Below are positions 25,349 through 33,878 of a stretch of DNA of 64,000 bases, one piece after another. Origin of the DNA: Streptomyces sp. NBC_01288 (GTDB taxonomy: Bacteria > Actinomycetota > Actinomycetes > Streptomycetales > Streptomycetaceae). How positions within the stretch are numbered: the stretch's first letter is position 1; the number at the start of each line of letters is the position of its first letter. Where the stretch lies: NCBI RefSeq assembly GCF_035982055.1, contig NZ_CP108427.1, positions 682,001 through 746,000 of the forward strand, written 5' to 3'. The position numbers were made by a program, and so were the translations under genes. A model generated the notes under the pieces. The model worked only from the letters and a program-made list of their open reading frames with translations, did no database searches and was not told the DNA's origin.

Positions 25349-26107
25349 CTAAGCACCCGCCGGTGCCCGCAGGAGATCGAGATACCGCCGAGCGAAAAGG
25401 TAGGCGTCGCCGGGCCAGCGAGCCGACAGATAGGCGCCGTCCCGCACGGCGAACGCATGCGTGTCGTCACTCGCCGTACCCCGCCGGGTGAGCTCCGTGG
25501 GCCCGCGCTCGAACTGCGTCCCCGGCTCGTCGAGAGCGGCCCGCACCTCGTCCTCCACATAGGCGGGGTAGGTCCGGTAGTAGCGACCCAGCCGCCAGCC
25601 GGTGGTCAAGTAGGCAGTACGTTCCATGTACTTGGGCAGACAGGTCGTACGGCGTCCGGCGATGACACTGCGACCGGTGTCCGGGTCCTGGGTACGGGCC
25701 AGTACGAGAACCCCGTGACAGATCGCGCCGACCGGACGGCCGAGCTTCCAGAACTCCCCTACCCTGGCGCTCAGTTCAGGGGATCCCAGGTACTGACGCA
25801 TACCGGGCGCGTGCCCACCGGGCAGCAGCAGTCCGTCGAAGCGGGTCACGTCCAGGTCCGCCCACGCGACGGTGGCACTGAACTCCGGCGCGGCGGTGAG
25901 CTGTTGGTAGAACCGCTTGGGTTCGTCCTCGGCACCGAGCTGTCCGAAGAGCACGCCGGTCAGCAACCGAGGGTCGGCGGCGGGCAAGGTCCCGGCCCGC
26001 TCGGTGGCGAACACGACCTCATGCCCGGCATCGGTGAGCAACCGCCACGGCACGGCGACCTCGGTGACATCGAAGTCCCGGTCGGGGACCGGCATCAGCA
26101 CGCGCAT
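25349..26107 (-). CDS. DJ-1/PfpI-type glutamine amidotransferase-like protein
   Basis: A 252-residue cytosolic protein. The nucleophile elbow is AICHG with Cys130, and the preceding loop LLLPGGHAPGMRQY supplies the usual glycine-rich oxyanion region. The length and ending (SARWPGDAYLFARRYLDLLR) fit the Hsp31/class I glutamine amidotransferase-like branch rather than short DJ-1. Activities in the family include glyoxalase III, chaperone and deglycase. ATG at 26105-26107 gives the family start MRVLMPVP; the frame is open to 26140. Confidence 0.82.
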   Translation of the reverse strand: MRVLMPVPDRDFDVTEVAVPWRLLTDAGHEVVFATERAGTLPAADPRLLTGVLFGQLGAEDEPKRFYQQLTAAPEFSATVAWADLDVTRFDGLLLPGGHAPGMRQYLGSPELSARVGEFWKLGRPVGAICHGVLVLARTQDPDTGRSVIAGRRTTCLPKYMERTAYLTTGWRLGRYYRTYPAYVEDEVRAALDEPGTQFERGPTELTRRGTASDDTHAFAVRDGAYLSARWPGDAYLFARRYLDLLRAPAGA

Positions 26108-26273
26108 GGAGTCATCATGGCAGCCGGGGCGGGTGTCCATGACAGCACGGCGGCCCGGCTCGTTTCGGCACCGACGCCCCGCTCACCGCAACGCATCCAC
26201 CGCCAGGGGATTCGGTTCACCGGACGTGTCCTGCGGGATGCTGGTCATGAGGCACAAGACAGGGGGATGTGCG

Positions 26274-27263
26274 ATGACCGGGAATCCTGAGAACGGCGCC
26301 CTGATGGAGATCGCCTGCGACGAGTCCGGCTCGGACGGCGAGAACCTCACCGGCGGGAACACGGACGTCTTCGCCCATGCGAGTGTGCGGCTTCCCGTGG
26401 AGACGGCCGCGGAGTATGTGCAGGAGATACGGCGCCGGATCCGCTCGCCGGCGACGGAGTACAAGGCGAACCATCTACTGCGGGACAAACACCGGGCGGT
26501 GCTGGAGTCGTTCCTCGACCCGGCCGGACCGTTGCGCGGCGGGAACGCCCATGTGCACCTGATCGAGAAGACCTTCTTCATCGTGGACCGCGCCGTCGGC
26601 CTACTGCTCGGCGAGGACGGAGACGGCGATGGCGACGAGGCGGTCACCCTCTTCCGGGAGGGGCCGCTGACCTTCGGCGAGCACGGCTGGCGGGACTTCC
26701 TCGCCGCCTCCAACCAACTCCTCCGGGTCAGGAACGACGCCGCGGCGACCGTCCCCGCCGACGTCTTCTTCCGCACGGTCGACACCCTGCGCGACGAGTA
26801 CTCCGGTACGACCGCGGGCGTGATCGTGGGCCGGCTCGCGGCGGCCCGGTCGCGCGCGGAGTCGTACCGGGAGCGGATGCGGGACTCCCCGGTGCTGTTC
26901 CCCGTCCTCAATCCGCTGCTCCCCGCGATCGTCAGCACCGCCCGGTACTGGCTCGCCGGTGGCCGGTCCGTCCGCCTGGTGCACGACCGGCAGAACATGC
27001 TCACCCCGGAACGGATCGCCTGGATCATGGAGTCGGCCCCGCTGAGCGACGTACAGCTCGTCGCCGCCCGGTCCGACGCCCGGGTGCAGTTGGCCGACTT
27101 CCTCGCCGGTATCGCCCGCAAGCTGGCCTCCGACGAGCTGAACGGCCGCGGCGACCCGGCCCTCACCGCGCTGCTGCGCCCGTACATCGGCACGGATTCC
27201 GTCTGGGGCGACGCGGGCAGCGGGCTCCGGCTGGGCACCGCCGAGGCCAACTCGGCCGTGTAG
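26274..27263 (+). CDS. DUF3800-like protein, possible nuclease
   Basis: A 329-residue protein that begins with the motif IACDESGSDGEN, close to the DES(G) start of the DUF3800 family, an RNase H-like fold with acidic residues expected to bind metal. Further acidic or conserved positions are YKANHLLRDKH, HLIEKTFFIVDRAVG and VHDRQNML, and ARVQLADFLAGIARKL is the typical C-terminal ADF(I/L)AG motif. ATG 26274 is preceded by AGGGGGA; an ATG at 26247 is possible. DUF3800 proteins occur both as housekeeping orphans and in defence contexts; no defence neighbours are seen here. Confidence 0.8.
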   Translation: MTGNPENGALMEIACDESGSDGENLTGGNTDVFAHASVRLPVETAAEYVQEIRRRIRSPATEYKANHLLRDKHRAVLESFLDPAGPLRGGNAHVHLIEKTFFIVDRAVGLLLGEDGDGDGDEAVTLFREGPLTFGEHGWRDFLAASNQLLRVRNDAAATVPADVFFRTVDTLRDEYSGTTAGVIVGRLAAARSRAESYRERMRDSPVLFPVLNPLLPAIVSTARYWLAGGRSVRLVHDRQNMLTPERIAWIMESAPLSDVQLVAARSDARVQLADFLAGIARKLASDELNGRGDPALTALLRPYIGTDSVWGDAGSGLRLGTAEANSAV

Positions 27264-27404
27264 ACCGCTCGTTGGTCGCGCGAGCTGAAGCCGATCCTCC
27301 GTCCGGTGAACACGGGAGTGCTGGGCCACGTATGGAGGAAGGGCACTCAACGACCGGAGAGTCCCGCGGTGTCGCACCGCACGTTCGGGGTTCGGGAGCC
27401 AAGC

Positions 27405-28775
27405 ATGAGGCACGCACGACGACGGGTCATCCGGCGAGTTACACGGTTGGCGTCCGTCGGCGGACTCCTGCTGGGAGGTGCCATGGTCACCCAGGCGGCC
27501 ATGGCCAGTGAATCTTCCGGCACGTCCGCCGCCACGCTCAGCGCGCCGCAGACCCCTGCGGACAAGGGTTCCGCCCTGGTGGCGAAGCTCGGTTCGGCCC
27601 GTACGGCGGGCAGTTGGGTCGATTCGGGCGGCCGTACGGTGGTCGCGGTGACCGATGCGAAGACGGCGGCCGAGGTGACGAAGGCGGGCGCCGAGGCGAA
27701 GGTCGTGCGGTACAACATGAACGTGCTGAACTCGGCCGCCACCACGCTGAGTTCGGCGCCGAAGGTGCCGGGCACCGCGTGGGCGATGGACTACCGCAAC
27801 AACAGGGTGCTGGTGGAGGCCGACAGCTCGGTCTCCACCGCCAACTGGAACGCGATGACGAAGGTCGCGTCCGGCATCGGCGCCTCGGTCCAGATGCAGC
27901 GCGCGCAGGGCAAGTTCACGACCCGGATCAACGGCGCGCAGCCGATCCTGTCGACCGGCGGACGCTGTTCTGCGGGCTTCAACGTGACCGACGGGACGAA
28001 CGACTTCATCCTCACGGCCGGGCACTGCGGCCCTGTCGGGTCGATCTGGTTCGCCAACAACCAGGGCGACCAGCAGTTGGGCAAGACGGTCTCCGACAAC
28101 TTCCCCGGCAGTGACTTCTCCCTGGTGCAGTACGCGAGCGGTTCGGCGGGCGACGGCGCGGACGTCGTCGCGATCGGCAACGGCAGCGGGGTGACGATCA
28201 CGGGCCTGGCCGACGCGGCCGTGGGCGAGAAGGTGTTCCGCAGCGGCAGCACCAGCGGGTTGCACGACGGTGAGGTGACCGCGCTCAACGCGACGGTCAA
28301 CTACCCGGAGGGCACGGTCACCGGTCTCATCCAGACCACGGTGTGTGCCGAACCGGGCGACAGCGGCGGCCCGTTGTTCGCCAACGGCATCGCGCTGGGC
28401 GTGACGTCGGGCGGCAGCGGTGACTGCACGGCGGGCGGTACGACGTTCTTCCAGCCGCTGACCAAGGCGCTGGCCGCGCTGAACGTGAAGCTGCTGGTGG
28501 CGCCGAAGACGGCCGCCTCGCCCGCGCCGTCCGCATCGGCCGCCGCCGGCGCCGCAGCCGCAGGCTCGGTCACGCCCGGGACCTCCGCGCCGGCGACGAA
28601 CACCACGGCGGGTGAGTCGACGACGCTGGCGGCCCGGCTCACGGACCCGAAGAACGTGGGTCCCGGTCTGCTGGTCATCGCGGGAAGTCTGATCGCGCTG
28701 GTGGCGACGCGCTGGATCCGCGCCGAGCAGGACCGCAAGGCCTTCCAGCGGCACTACTCGGCGATGTGGGGCTGA
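27405..28775 (+). CDS. Membrane-anchored S1 (streptogrisin-like) serine protease
   Basis: A 456-residue preproprotease. Signal peptide residues 1-34, prodomain about 35-178 with two strand-rich foldase-like parts, and a chymotrypsin-fold catalytic domain with His207 (TAGHC), Asp237 (GSDFSL) and Ser320 (GDSGGPL). Cys188-Cys208 and Cys314-Cys341 are placed as the usual disulfides. Unlike secreted streptogrisins, an Ala/Ser/Pro/Thr linker (370-410) leads to one transmembrane helix (about 419-436) and a basic tail (WIRAEQDRKAFQRH), so the enzyme should remain attached to the cell surface. ATG 27405 follows GGGAG. Confidence 0.9.
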   Translation: MRHARRRVIRRVTRLASVGGLLLGGAMVTQAAMASESSGTSAATLSAPQTPADKGSALVAKLGSARTAGSWVDSGGRTVVAVTDAKTAAEVTKAGAEAKVVRYNMNVLNSAATTLSSAPKVPGTAWAMDYRNNRVLVEADSSVSTANWNAMTKVASGIGASVQMQRAQGKFTTRINGAQPILSTGGRCSAGFNVTDGTNDFILTAGHCGPVGSIWFANNQGDQQLGKTVSDNFPGSDFSLVQYASGSAGDGADVVAIGNGSGVTITGLADAAVGEKVFRSGSTSGLHDGEVTALNATVNYPEGTVTGLIQTTVCAEPGDSGGPLFANGIALGVTSGGSGDCTAGGTTFFQPLTKALAALNVKLLVAPKTAASPAPSASAAAGAAAAGSVTPGTSAPATNTTAGESTTLAARLTDPKNVGPGLLVIAGSLIALVATRWIRAEQDRKAFQRHYSAMWG

Positions 28776-28777
28776 TC

Positions 28778-28807
28778 ACTCAAGGGAGTTCGACTCAAGG
28801 GAACTCG
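28778..28807. repeat. Two 15-bp direct repeats after the protease gene
   Basis: ACTCAAGGGAGTTCG and ACTCAAGGGAACTCG are adjacent (28778-28792, 28793-28807), starting 3 bp after the stop. Within them GAGTTC/GAACTC can pair as a weak hairpin. Confidence 0.6.
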
Positions 28808-28936
28808 ACGGGGTGATCGGCTCGGGTCGGTCGGGTCTACAGGGGCTCGACCGGCTGGACCGGGGTCACGAGGAGGGCCGGGCGGCGAGCTACCGACAAC
28901 GACAACGACACCTGCGTCGGTCGACAGCGGCGGCGC

Positions 28937-29110
28937 TCAGGCCGCCTCGGCCGGCTGGGGAGCCGCGGCGGCCCACTCCATCACAAGCCGTCGGTACTCC
29001 TCGCGCTGTTCGACGCTCAGTGTCCCGCCCGATCGGTGCCACAGGGCCCTGATCTCCTCGTTGACCTCGGCCGCCGATCGCTCGGTGGCTGATTCAACGC
29101 TGGTGGACAT
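28937..29110 (-). CDS. 57-residue hypothetical protein
   Basis: A short acidic protein, MSTSVESATERSAAEVNEEI followed by RALWHRSGGTLSVEQREEYR and an Ala/Pro tail. It should be two short helices and has no signal or membrane segment. It resembles small uncharacterised Streptomyces proteins. ATG 29108-29110 was chosen; an ATG four codons earlier (29122) is equally possible because neither has a strong ribosome-binding site. The third-position GC bias supports coding. Role unknown. Confidence 0.55.
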   Translation of the reverse strand: MSTSVESATERSAAEVNEEIRALWHRSGGTLSVEQREEYRRLVMEWAAAAPQPAEAA

Positions 29111-29221
29111 GGTGTGAAGCATACGTCGCCGAAGGTGAAGGCGATGTGAGTAATCATGAGTGAACCGGACATATCGGACCGTGTTGCTGATCACGTCATC
29201 TGTCAAGCCCCGTAACGCAAT

Positions 29222-30382
29222 TCACACTTCGGCCACACCGAGCACCAGCACCTGGATTGCCAACACGGCTGCGCCACGCGCCCAGTCGTGGAAGTCGGAC
29301 ACCTTCGTCTCCACGTCGAGCGGGGCGGCCAGCGGATGCCGGTGGGCGCGGAGCGTGTCGTCCACCGTCTTGCCCGCCACGTCGATCAGGCCGACGCCCT
29401 CACCGGCGAGCAGGATCTTCTGCGGCAGCACGAAGTTGGCGATCTGGGCGACCAACGTGCCCAGCGCGCGGGCCGCTTCGTCGATGACACGGGCGGCCAT
29501 GGGCTCACCGGCGGCGGCGCGGGCGAGGATCTCCTCGTAGCTCAGGTCGAGTCCGGTGGCGGCCCGGATCTGGTAGCGGATGCTGGGGATGGTCAACAGC
29601 GAGACGGCGCTGCCGCGTTGACCGGCGGGGGTGATCGGGCCGTTGGGGTCCAGGATCCAGTGGCGGCCGAACCCGCGGTCCTCCTCGGCGTACGGCACGC
29701 GCTTGCCGCCGAGGACGAGGCCGTAGCCGATGCCCGCGCCGATGGTGAGGACGACGAAGCGGTCGAGGCCGCGCCCGGCGCCGAACCAGGTCTCGGCCTC
29801 GACGAGGGCGGCCACGTCGTTCTCGACGACGACCGGCAACCCGGTGCGTTCCTCGACGAGTTGGGCCAGCGGGACGTCGCTCCACTGAAGGAAGGGCGAC
29901 TCCCCCACCACGGCACGGTCCTGGACGAGTCCGCCGACGCCGATACCGATGCCGGTGAGCGTGGGGAACCGGGCGGTGAGTTCGCCGGTCATCTCGCCCA
30001 GCAGATCGGCCACTTGGGCGGGATCGTGGGTGGTGAGCGGCCGGTCGAGGCGGGCGACGATCTCGCTGCGGAGGGTGGTGACGACGCCGTAGACCATGTC
30101 CTCGGTGACCTTGAGGCCGAGGAAGGTGCGGGACTCCGCGACCACGTCGAGGGGTTGGGAGGGGCGGCCCTGGCGGACCTCGGCCGGGCCGCCGCCGTCG
30201 GGGACCTCGACCAGCAGGCCGGACTCGGTCAGCGGCTTGGTGAGACGGGTGAGGCTGCCCGCCGAGAGGTCGAGCCGGCGCGCGAGGTCGGTGCGCGACA
30301 GCGGGCCGTGCACGAGCACCTCGATCGCGACGGAGCGTTCACCGGGGCTCAGCGGCTGCCAGCTGGCGGCACGTGTGGTCAT
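29222..30382 (-). CDS. ROK family transcriptional regulator (second locus)
   Basis: A 386-residue ROK protein: an N-terminal winged helix (residues about 15-65, LARRLDLSAGSLTRLTKPLT) followed by an actin-like sugar-binding domain (GIGIGVGGLVQDRAVVGESP; VVENDVAALVEAETWFGAGR; VLTIGAGIGYGLVLGGKRVP). Unlike classical ROK kinases, the CxCGxxGC zinc motif is absent. It is divergent from the ABC importer at 30565, and the palindrome CTTTCGT-g-ACGAAAG in the 182-bp gap is its probable operator. ATG 30380-30382 is taken; GTG a few codons earlier is possible. Confidence 0.87.
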   Translation of the reverse strand: MTTRAASWQPLSPGERSVAIEVLVHGPLSRTDLARRLDLSAGSLTRLTKPLTESGLLVEVPDGGGPAEVRQGRPSQPLDVVAESRTFLGLKVTEDMVYGVVTTLRSEIVARLDRPLTTHDPAQVADLLGEMTGELTARFPTLTGIGIGVGGLVQDRAVVGESPFLQWSDVPLAQLVEERTGLPVVVENDVAALVEAETWFGAGRGLDRFVVLTIGAGIGYGLVLGGKRVPYAEEDRGFGRHWILDPNGPITPAGQRGSAVSLLTIPSIRYQIRAATGLDLSYEEILARAAAGEPMAARVIDEAARALGTLVAQIANFVLPQKILLAGEGVGLIDVAGKTVDDTLRAHRHPLAAPLDVETKVSDFHDWARGAAVLAIQVLVLGVAEV

Positions 30383-30505
30383 GAGGCTCACACTCCCACA
30401 AGGTTTCCCTCCCCGAGGTTTCTTTTCCTCTGGAAGTAACAGGGCCACTCTACGACCACAATCCCGCACAGCAAAGATGTCTGCACAGCTATTGACGCCT
30501 GGATT

Positions 30506-30520
30506 CTTTCGTGACGAAAG
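30506..30520. promoter_or_regulatory. Operator-like palindrome between ROK gene and ABC importer
   Basis: CTTTCGT-g-ACGAAAG is a perfect 7+7 inverted repeat. TTGACG at 30492-30497 lies just upstream, so the palindrome would cover the spacer and -10 region of the importer promoter. The likely binder is the divergent ROK protein. Confidence 0.6.
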
Positions 30521-30564
30521 TAAGTGGCCCGAGGACGAGCCGTCGTAGACAAGGGAGTCTCCAG

Positions 30565-31482
30565 ATGACCATCGCCTCAAGCAGTCCCCCGACCCGCAGG
30601 CCGCGGGCCCGTGAAGACAGCGGCGACGGTCGGCTGGCGGCGGTCTTCATCGCCCCTGCCCTGCTGGGCTTCCTGGTCTTCCTGCTCTGGCCGACCCTGC
30701 GGGGCATCTATCTGAGCTTCACCCGCTTCAACCTGCTGACCCCGGCGAAGTGGGTGGGCCTCGACAACTACGACCGGATGGTCCACGACCCCATCTTCTG
30801 GTCGTCGTTGAAGGTCACCGTCGAGTACGTGCTCATCAACATCGGCATCCAGACGGTCACGGCCCTCGCCGTCGCCGTTCTGCTCCAACGGCTCACCCAG
30901 TCCGCCCTGTTGCGCGGGATCGTGCTGACGCCGTACCTGATGTCGAACGTCGTCGCCGGCATCGTCTGGCTGTGGATCCTCGACACCCAGCTCGGCATCG
31001 GCAACGAGATCATCGGCGGGCTCGGCTTCGACCACATCCCCTTCCTCGCCGACAAGACCTGGGCGATCCCGACGATCGCCCTGATCAACGTCTGGCGGCA
31101 CGTCGGCTACACCGCGCTGCTGCTGTTCGCCGGACTCCAGGCCATCCCGGGCGACATGTACGAGGCCGCGAAGGTGGACGGCGCGAGCGAGTGGCGCATG
31201 TTCTGGCGGATCACGATGCCGCTGCTGCGGCCGGTCCTCGCGGTCGTGCTGATCATGACGGTGATCGGTTCTTTCCAGGTGTTCGACACGGTCGCGGTGA
31301 CCACCGCGGGCGGCCCGGCGAACGCGACGAACGTCCTCCAGTACTACATCTACGGCTCCGCCTTCGGGCGCTTCCAGTTCGGCTACGCGTCCGCGATGTC
31401 CGTGGCCCTGCTGATCGTGCTGAGCGCCATCACGTTCCTCCAGTACCGGCTCACCCGCGCCGGCCAGACCGACCTCGGCTGA
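30565..31482 (+). CDS. Sugar ABC transporter permease, MalF type
   Basis: A 305-residue protein with six membrane helices. A basic N-terminal tail is followed by the first helix (AVFIAPALLGFLVFLLWPTL), and the EAA loop is MYEAAKVDGASEWRMFWRIT. It heads the second sugar-importer operon (permease, permease, binding protein, dehydrogenase). ATG 30565 follows AAGGGAG. No ATPase gene is present, so it probably uses a shared MsiK-type ATPase. Regulation by the divergent ROK protein is likely. Confidence 0.93.
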   Translation: MTIASSSPPTRRPRAREDSGDGRLAAVFIAPALLGFLVFLLWPTLRGIYLSFTRFNLLTPAKWVGLDNYDRMVHDPIFWSSLKVTVEYVLINIGIQTVTALAVAVLLQRLTQSALLRGIVLTPYLMSNVVAGIVWLWILDTQLGIGNEIIGGLGFDHIPFLADKTWAIPTIALINVWRHVGYTALLLFAGLQAIPGDMYEAAKVDGASEWRMFWRITMPLLRPVLAVVLIMTVIGSFQVFDTVAVTTAGGPANATNVLQYYIYGSAFGRFQFGYASAMSVALLIVLSAITFLQYRLTRAGQTDLG

Positions 31483-31497
31483 CCGGAAGGAGTCGAC

Positions 31498-32454
31498 ATG
31501 GCCACCCTGACCACCACACCCAATGTGCCCAACACCCCTACGACCACGGCGAAGCAGGAGGTCGTACGGCCGCCCAGGCCCCGGCCCTCCGTCGGCAAGG
31601 TCGCCGCCTGGGTCGCGATGGCCGCGATCATGCTGATCACCCTGCTGCCCTTCTACTGGATCCTGCGCACCGCGCTCTCCACCAACGCCGGTCTCGCCGC
31701 CCATCCCTCGGACCCGCTGCCGGTCGACTTCACCACCGGCGGTTTCGAGCGGGCGCTCGGCCTCCAGTCGACCAAGGAGGCGATCGCCCAGGGCGGTTCG
31801 GGCGGCGGACTGAAGTTCTGGCGCTATCTGCTCAACTCGGTGGTCGTCTCGACCCTGGTCACCGTCTGCCAGGTGTTCTTCTCCGCGATGGCCGCCTACG
31901 CCTTCGCCCGGCTCCGCTGGCGCGGCCGGGACCGCATGTTCGGTCTGTTCCTGGCCGGGCTGATGGTGCCGGCGATCTTCACCCTGCTGCCGAACTTCGT
32001 CCTCATCAAGCAACTCGGGCTCGTGGACACCTTGTTGGGGATCGCGCTGCCGACGATGTTCATGACGCCGTTCGCGGTGTTCTTCCTCAAGCAGTTCTTC
32101 ATGAACATCCCGCGCGAGGTCGAGGAGGCCGCCCTGCTCGACGGCGCGGGCAAGGTCCGCGTCTTCTTCCGGGTCCTGCTGCCGATGGCGGCCACACCGG
32201 TCCTGACGCTGGGTGTGCTGACGTACATCACGTCCTGGAACGACTACTTCTGGCCGCTGATGGTGTCGTACAGCGACAGTTCGCGTGTGCTGTCGGTAGC
32301 GCTGGCGATCTTCCGCTCGCAGACCCCGCAGAGCGGCTACGACTGGTCGGGCCTGATGGCGGCGACCCTGATCGCCGCGCTCCCGATGCTCGTTCTCTTC
32401 GGGGTGTTCGCGCGCCGCATCGTGAGTTCCATCAGCTTCACCGGAATCAAGTAA
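31498..32454 (+). CDS. Carbohydrate ABC transporter permease, MalG type
   Basis: A 318-residue polytopic protein. The EAA loop is EVEEAALLDGAGKVRVFFRV, and the C-terminus RRIVSSISFTGIK matches MalG-like subunits. The gene lies 15 bp after the first permease, with GGAAGGAG just before its ATG. It forms the importer channel together with that permease. A Lys/Gln/Gly-rich extracellular loop (QSTKEAIAQGGSGGGLKFWR) is somewhat longer than in most relatives. Confidence 0.93.
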   Translation: MATLTTTPNVPNTPTTTAKQEVVRPPRPRPSVGKVAAWVAMAAIMLITLLPFYWILRTALSTNAGLAAHPSDPLPVDFTTGGFERALGLQSTKEAIAQGGSGGGLKFWRYLLNSVVVSTLVTVCQVFFSAMAAYAFARLRWRGRDRMFGLFLAGLMVPAIFTLLPNFVLIKQLGLVDTLLGIALPTMFMTPFAVFFLKQFFMNIPREVEEAALLDGAGKVRVFFRVLLPMAATPVLTLGVLTYITSWNDYFWPLMVSYSDSSRVLSVALAIFRSQTPQSGYDWSGLMAATLIAALPMLVLFGVFARRIVSSISFTGIK

Positions 32455-32464
32455 GGGGCAGGGC

Positions 32465-33808
32465 ATGCGATTTCGTACGGTCATGGCATTGACCGGGGCG
32501 CTCGCGCTGTCCCTGACGGCGGGCTGCGCCAAGGGCGACTCCGTGGGCTCGGCCTCGGACACGGTGACGTACTGGTTGTGGGACGCCAACCAACTCCCCG
32601 CCTACCAGGCCTGCGCGAAGGGCTTCGAGGAGCAGAACCCCGGACTCAAGGTGAAGATCACCCAGTTGGGCTGGGGCGACTACTGGACCAAGCTCACCGC
32701 GAGCTTCATCGCGGGCACCCAGCCGGACGTGTTCACCGACCACATCCAGAAGTTCGGCCAGTTCGCCGATCTGAAGGTGCTCCAGCCGCTGGACGACCTC
32801 GGCATCGACCCGGCCGCCTATCAGCCCGGACTCGCCGCCAACTGGCAGGGCCAGGACGGGCATCAGTACGGCGCGCCCAAGGACTGGGACACGGTCGCCC
32901 TCTTCTACAACCAGAAGATGGCCAAGTCGGCGGGGCTGAGCGCCGACCAGCTCGACAGCCTGTCCTGGAACCCGACGGACGGCGGCACCTTCGAGAAGGC
33001 CATCGCGCATCTGACCATCGACAGGAACGGCAAGCGCGGCGACGAACCGGGCTTCGACAAGCACCACGTCAAGGTGTACGGCATGGCCACCGGGGGCGCC
33101 GGCGACTCCGACGGCCAGACGACGTGGAGCCCCTTCACCGCCTCGGCCGGCTGGAACTACACGGACAAGACCCGCTGGGGCACGAAGTACCAGTACGACA
33201 GCAAGACCTACCAGTCGACGGTCAAGTGGTACTTCGGCCTGGCGAAGAAGGGCTATCTCGCACCGTTCACGGACTACAGCGACGGCGCGAACCCGCCCAA
33301 CGTGCAGATCGCCGGGGGCAAGGCGGCGACCGCCTTCGACGGCGCCTGGATGATCTCCACGTACGCCGCGGCCAAGGGGATCAAGATCGGCACCGCGTAC
33401 ACCCCTACCGGTCCGACCGGGAAACGGGCGACCATGATGAACGGACTGGCCGACTCGATCACCAAGAACGCCCCCAACAAGGCGGGCGCGCGGAAGTGGG
33501 TGACCTACCTGTCATCGGACAACTGCCAGAAGACGGTGGGGAGTTACGGCATCGTCTTCCCCGCGACCCCGGACGGCACGAAGGCCGCCGTCGCCGCCTA
33601 CAAGAAGAAGGGCATCGACGTCACGGCCTTCACCCGGCCGGTCGCCGACAAGAAGGACTTCGCCACCTTCTCCTTCCCGATCACCAACTACTCGGCCGAC
33701 GTGTACGCGTTGATGCGCCCCGCCATGCAGGACGTCTACGCCAACGACGCACCGGTGAGCGGCCTCAGCAAGACCAACAAACAGATCAACTTCATCCTCG
33801 GCCAGTGA
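32465..33808 (+). CDS. ABC transporter sugar-binding lipoprotein (second locus)
   Basis: A 447-residue family 1 solute-binding protein. Signal peptide with lipobox LTAGC (Cys around residue 21), then DTVTYWLWDANQLPAYQACA. The family motif FIAGTQPDVFTDHIQKFGQF and the substrate-pocket region KDWDTVALFYNQKM are clear. It is the third gene of the operon, 10 bp after the MalG-type gene, and should capture the sugar outside the membrane. The order, with the receptor last, differs from the first locus. Confidence 0.93.
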   Translation: MRFRTVMALTGALALSLTAGCAKGDSVGSASDTVTYWLWDANQLPAYQACAKGFEEQNPGLKVKITQLGWGDYWTKLTASFIAGTQPDVFTDHIQKFGQFADLKVLQPLDDLGIDPAAYQPGLAANWQGQDGHQYGAPKDWDTVALFYNQKMAKSAGLSADQLDSLSWNPTDGGTFEKAIAHLTIDRNGKRGDEPGFDKHHVKVYGMATGGAGDSDGQTTWSPFTASAGWNYTDKTRWGTKYQYDSKTYQSTVKWYFGLAKKGYLAPFTDYSDGANPPNVQIAGGKAATAFDGAWMISTYAAAKGIKIGTAYTPTGPTGKRATMMNGLADSITKNAPNKAGARKWVTYLSSDNCQKTVGSYGIVFPATPDGTKAAVAAYKKKGIDVTAFTRPVADKKDFATFSFPITNYSADVYALMRPAMQDVYANDAPVSGLSKTNKQINFILGQ

Positions 33809-33844
33809 TATTCGGTCAGTGATGTTCGTTCAGTGATTTCCGCT
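33803..33844. repeat. Three 14-bp tandem repeats at the binding-protein stop codon
   Basis: CAGTGATATTCGGT, CAGTGATGTTCGTT and CAGTGATTTCCGCT stand head to tail at 33803-33844, followed by a decayed fourth unit. The first unit contains the last sense codon and TGA stop. Every unit repeats a CAGTGA, so several in-line stops result. Confidence 0.75.
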
Positions 33845-33878
33845 CAGGGAAATCCCCGTCAGAGAAGGACACGCACCC

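Noticed and set aside
26274..27263. DUF3800 protein as part of a defence island
   Set aside because: Neighbours are ordinary metabolic and secreted-protein genes; no recombinase, nuclease partner or helicase is present.
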